From contig CAMCZW010000001.1 in NCBI GenBank assembly GCA_945888435.1, positions 1 to 64,000 on the forward strand: DNA of 64,000 nt. The letters are read 5' to 3'. This DNA comes from a bacterium UBP8_UBA817 (GTDB taxonomy: Bacteria > Margulisbacteria > Marinamargulisbacteria > SXXA01 > SICP01). Below the pieces are notes generated by a model. The model was not told where the DNA came from. It made no database searches and worked only from the letters and a program-made list of their open reading frames with translations. Of the stretch, positions 61,604-64,000 are shown piece after piece. Position 1 is the stretch's first letter. Each line of letters begins with the position of its first letter. Made by a program: the position numbers and the translations under genes.

Positions 61604-62593
61604 ATGGCATTCCCCACAACAAAAGAAGACTATTATGACCGAATGAAAGAGGTTCTCGAAAAAAACCGCTTCATCGTTAATCCCTATCGCCATATTAATT
61701 ACGGTATCCAATTTATCGTCTTCCAAGGGGATGTGTCCGGTATTGTCCGTATCTACGACGGCAAAAAAGGATTAAGAGCCGACACCTCCCAAGTCCTCGA
61801 AGTCAATCTCAAACAACGCATCGATAACCTGCTCAAACCCATCGAATTAGAAAACGGAAAACTACTTCGCTTTACCTCCGACACTATTCCCGATGCCAAC
61901 CCCGAAGCCCTTCTCGAACAAAACACCCCCAAAAGCGACCCCGAAGAACTCATCGGTGTCGATGAATCCGGAAAAGGGGATTATTTTGGACCTTTAGTCG
62001 TTGTCGCGGTCTACACCAACCCCAGCATTTCAATCTCATTAAGAGAGATGGGCGTTAAAGACTGTAAAGTCTTATCAGATGACAAAGTAAAAGTTCTCTC
62101 TAAAAAAATTAAAGAATTAACCGCCCACTCCGTCATTGCAATGGCCAATAAAAGCTATAACAGCGTCTATGCTCAAGCGCAAAACCTCAACCATATTTTA
62201 TCCTGGGCCCATGCCAAAGCCATCGAAACTATTTTGGAACAAACACCATGTAATTTTGCGCTATCCGATCAGTTTGGTAATCCCCAAATGATTAGAGCCC
62301 AACTCTATGCCAAGGGCTGTCCCATCACCCTATATTCACGACCCCGTGCCGAAGAAAATATTGCAGTCGCCGCCGCCAGTGTCATCGCCCGTGCGACATT
62401 TTTAGAATATCTCGACGAAATCAGTCAAAACATGAAAGTCACCATACCCAAAGGAAGCACCGACATCGCCATCAAAACCGCCCAAAAACTAGTCGATATG
62501 TACGGAAAAGATATTCTGCCGTTAGTCGCCAAGCTCCACTTTAAGCTGACAGATCAGATTAAATTCCCAGAAGAAGCCCAGAATCCAGGTTAG
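61604..62593 (+). CDS. rnhC: Ribonuclease HIII
   Basis: 329 aa. The N-terminal substrate-binding (TBP-like) domain is about 1-100, the RNase H domain about 115-320 with GVDESGKGDYFGPLVVVAVY (D-E-S-GKGD; the first acidic pair), then DCKVLSDDKVK, SWAHAKAIE (third acidic position) and IAVAAASVIARATFLE. It cuts RNA in RNA-DNA hybrids. The type is known from Firmicutes, Chlamydia and Aquifex and is not usual in gammaproteobacteria, which is informative for the host lineage. Its last 4 bases overlap the convergent pirin gene. Confidence 0.93.
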   Translation: MAFPTTKEDYYDRMKEVLEKNRFIVNPYRHINYGIQFIVFQGDVSGIVRIYDGKKGLRADTSQVLEVNLKQRIDNLLKPIELENGKLLRFTSDTIPDANPEALLEQNTPKSDPEELIGVDESGKGDYFGPLVVVAVYTNPSISISLREMGVKDCKVLSDDKVKVLSKKIKELTAHSVIAMANKSYNSVYAQAQNLNHILSWAHAKAIETILEQTPCNFALSDQFGNPQMIRAQLYAKGCPITLYSRPRAEENIAVAAASVIARATFLEYLDEISQNMKVTIPKGSTDIAIKTAQKLVDMYGKDILPLVAKLHFKLTDQIKFPEEAQNPG

Positions 62594-63297
62594 GGAATAT
62601 CCATAACCAAAACGCGACAGTCCGTTTTGGCCAAAATCTTGATGTCATCACGACCCGAAATCCCAATCCCATCACGCAATCCAAGCACCTGATCTTCGAC
62701 TTCAACAGACCCGTCAATGACCATCACAAACATATTATTTTTAGATGAAATCTTGGTATAAGTAAGGCTTGTGCCTTGAGATAAATTCCCAATACAAAAC
62801 TGGACATCCTGATGAATCCCCAATGCCTCAGTTGCCGTATCAATCGATTGAACAATCGGTATCCATTGATCTTTAACCGAAAAATCAAATTTCTTTTGAT
62901 CATAGCGAGGAGTGACATTTTTAGTTTTAGTAATAATCCAAATTTGAAAAAGTTTAACCCACTCTTCTTTGGACGCATTAAATTCAGAATGAGTAATGCC
63001 ACTACCAGCGGACATGACCTGAACTTCACCAGTCGTAATAATGGACTTATGCCCAATACTATCCTGATGCGCTAAAGCCCCTTCAAGAGGGATGGTAATG
63101 ATTTCCATATTGTCATGGGGGTGAGCGCCAAACCCCATGCCCGGAGCCACCTCATCGTCATTAATCACTCGCAACACGCCAAAGTGAATCCGCTCGGGAT
63201 TATGATAAGACGCAAAACTAAATGTATGGGCAGATTTAAGCCACCCATGATCGGCAAATCCTCGTGAAGATGCAGGAAAAAATGTTAATTGAGACAT
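62590..63297 (-). CDS. Pirin family protein (YhhW type)
   Basis: 235 aa, bicupin. Metal-binding and family motifs: GFADHGWLKSAHTFSFASY, GFGAHPHDNMEIITIPLEG (His and Glu ligands, about 55-74), and MSAGSGITHSEFN (about 93-105). Related YhhW proteins show quercetin 2,3-dioxygenase activity; the in vivo role is unclear. AGGAGG lies 8 bases before the ATG. It follows queF by 12 bases on the same strand. Confidence 0.92.
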   Translation of the reverse strand: MSQLTFFPASSRGFADHGWLKSAHTFSFASYHNPERIHFGVLRVINDDEVAPGMGFGAHPHDNMEIITIPLEGALAHQDSIGHKSIITTGEVQVMSAGSGITHSEFNASKEEWVKLFQIWIITKTKNVTPRYDQKKFDFSVKDQWIPIVQSIDTATEALGIHQDVQFCIGNLSQGTSLTYTKISSKNNMFVMVIDGSVEVEDQVLGLRDGIGISGRDDIKILAKTDCRVLVMDIP

Positions 63298-63309
63298 AAA
63301 AATAACCTC

Positions 63310-64000
63310 CTATTGTCTAGGTAAACGGCAGGGATAAAGTGGTGGAAAGTCAAAATGGGTTGACCTAAATGGATTAATATCTAGCCCCCCTCGTCTCGTA
63401 AACCGCGCATACACGGATAATGACGTCGGCTGACAGTACTCTAAAATATCAGAAAACATCATCTCCACGCAGTGTTCATGAAATCCCTGATGATGACGAT
63501 ATGAAATCAAATACTTAAGTAGCCCTTCTTGGTTAATTTGCCCACCAGTATAATCAATTTGAATACTCGCCCAATCCGGTTGATTGGTCACCGGACAAGT
63601 GCTGCGAAACAAGTGAGTCGTCAGTGTCTCTTCGACTTCTTTAACAGAAGCCGATAAAAAGTCAGGTGTTGGGGTATAAGTAGAAGTCGCAATAGGCAAT
63701 TCATCTAAACAAAACCCTTCCAAAGAAGTCACCAAAAACTGGGCGCTATCCAGTGGGAAAAGTTTAAACTCGACATCCGCACCAGCCACAGCAGTTAAAT
63801 CAGCAATCACCAGAGTTTCCAACTCCGCCCAATCGGCCACCTGATAAGAATTTAAGCTATTCAAATAAAGTTTGAGAGATTTAGATTCAATTAAAAAAGG
63901 GCTTAAACAAGGTACCGACAATTCAGCAATAGCCACCTGAGGTTTGCCTGAAGGAAGCGCCCACGAAATCTCATAAGCGGTCCAAAGATCTGTACCTTTC
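63310..64000 (-). CDS. queF: NADPH-dependent 7-cyano-7-deazaguanine reductase (queuosine synthesis), 5' end outside window
   Basis: The frame runs open to the window edge; a GTG at 63936 is not the start, because the upstream codons continue the conserved reading (DLWTAYEISWALPSGKPQV). This is the long, two-domain QueF form as in E. coli. Catalytic Cys in FRSTCPVTNQPDW with its Asp, then GFHEHCVEMMFSDIL and SVYARFTRRGGLDINPFRS. It reduces preQ0 to preQ1 for tRNA queuosine. About 50-60 N-terminal residues lie beyond the window. Confidence 0.95.
   Translation of the reverse strand, partial: KGTDLWTAYEISWALPSGKPQVAIAELSVPCLSPFLIESKSLKLYLNSLNSYQVADWAELETLVIADLTAVAGADVEFKLFPLDSAQFLVTSLEGFCLDELPIATSTYTPTPDFLSASVKEVEETLTTHLFRSTCPVTNQPDWASIQIDYTGGQINQEGLLKYLISYRHHQGFHEHCVEMMFSDILEYCQPTSLSVYARFTRRGGLDINPFRSTHFDFPPLYPCRLPRQ

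Noticed and set aside
63310-63936. QueF as a complete short protein starting at GTG 63936
   Set aside because: Conserved QueF codons continue upstream of that GTG to the window edge, so the gene is cut by the window.
1-64000. CRISPR array, rRNA operon or prophage
   Set aside because: No regular direct repeats with spacers, no rRNA sequence and no phage structural genes are seen; the repeated blocks are palindromic MITE-like elements.

Overview
This is a gene-dense bacterial segment, moderately AT-rich by eye. It carries mostly housekeeping and biosynthetic genes, with short mobile repeats scattered between them. The mix does not match a textbook model phylum. It has a long-form (E. coli-type) QueF, RF3 and a tRNA with encoded CCA, together with an RNase HIII, SpoIIE-type phosphatases, an STAS/anti-sigma-kinase-like pair, large ankyrin proteins and a Wolinella-like protein-thiocarboxylate sulfur pathway. 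I read this as an uncultivated or poorly sampled lineage. A Margulisbacteria-like affiliation is only a guess; phylogeny of PolA, TopA or PurB would decide it. Several first genes of transcription units (prfC, ribBA, the NtrC-type regulator, the hybrid kinase, the nitrilase, topA, rnhC) have a -10 box only 5-9 bases before the start codon and no Shine-Dalgarno sequence. Genes inside operons usually do have one. Leaderless transcription therefore looks common here.

Layout. 1-1067: end of a PD-(D/E)XK protein and a MntA/HepT toxin-antitoxin pair. 1069-3849: polA, with a 28-bp palindrome inserted in frame. 3931-6413: a frameshifted ankyrin gene and an unknown gene. 6410-9247: gcvP. 9357-10086: a RAYT (REP-associated transposase) element bounded by 24-bp inverted repeats. 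10167-13046: a 959-aa ankyrin protein. 13107-22832: prfC, accC-nusB-ribE, a PP2C phosphatase, ribBA-ribH and a DegV-like protein. 22897-27250: a sigma-54-type promoter before a 52-codon ORF, an STAS/HATPase regulatory pair, a hydrolase, two hypothetical genes and repeats.

27345-40785 is the most striking accessory region. A likely operon on the minus strand runs hybrid histidine kinase, GAF-HisKA protein without an ATPase domain, fatty acyl-AMP ligase fused to a carrier protein, thioester reductase fused to tandem aminotransferase domains, and a membrane SpoIIE phosphatase. An NtrC-type regulator is divergent from it. A 4'-phosphopantetheinyl transferase and a second membrane SpoIIE phosphatase lie nearby. 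The chemistry predicted from the domains is fatty acid to acyl-carrier to aldehyde to fatty amine, similar in logic to TamA/TamH of tambjamine biosynthesis.

40801-48166: tRNA-Cys, purB, a nitrilase-family amidase, hisC-gcvT, a DJ-1 family gene, uppP, a proline-dehydrogenase-like gene and crcB/fluC. 48330-58144: a ten-gene sulfur operon (Rrf2 regulator, cysK, carrier protein, metY-like, MoeB-like, JAMM protease, sulfite reductase fused to TusA, APS reductase, cysD, cysN with a degenerate APS kinase domain). Together these take sulfate to sulfide and on to cysteine and homocysteine. 58330-64000: topA, a 37-aa membrane peptide, panC, rnhC, a pirin and queF (cut by the window end). Two families of palindromic MITE-like repeats recur in the intergenic gaps, once nested in each other, and a third palindrome family sits in frame inside two genes.
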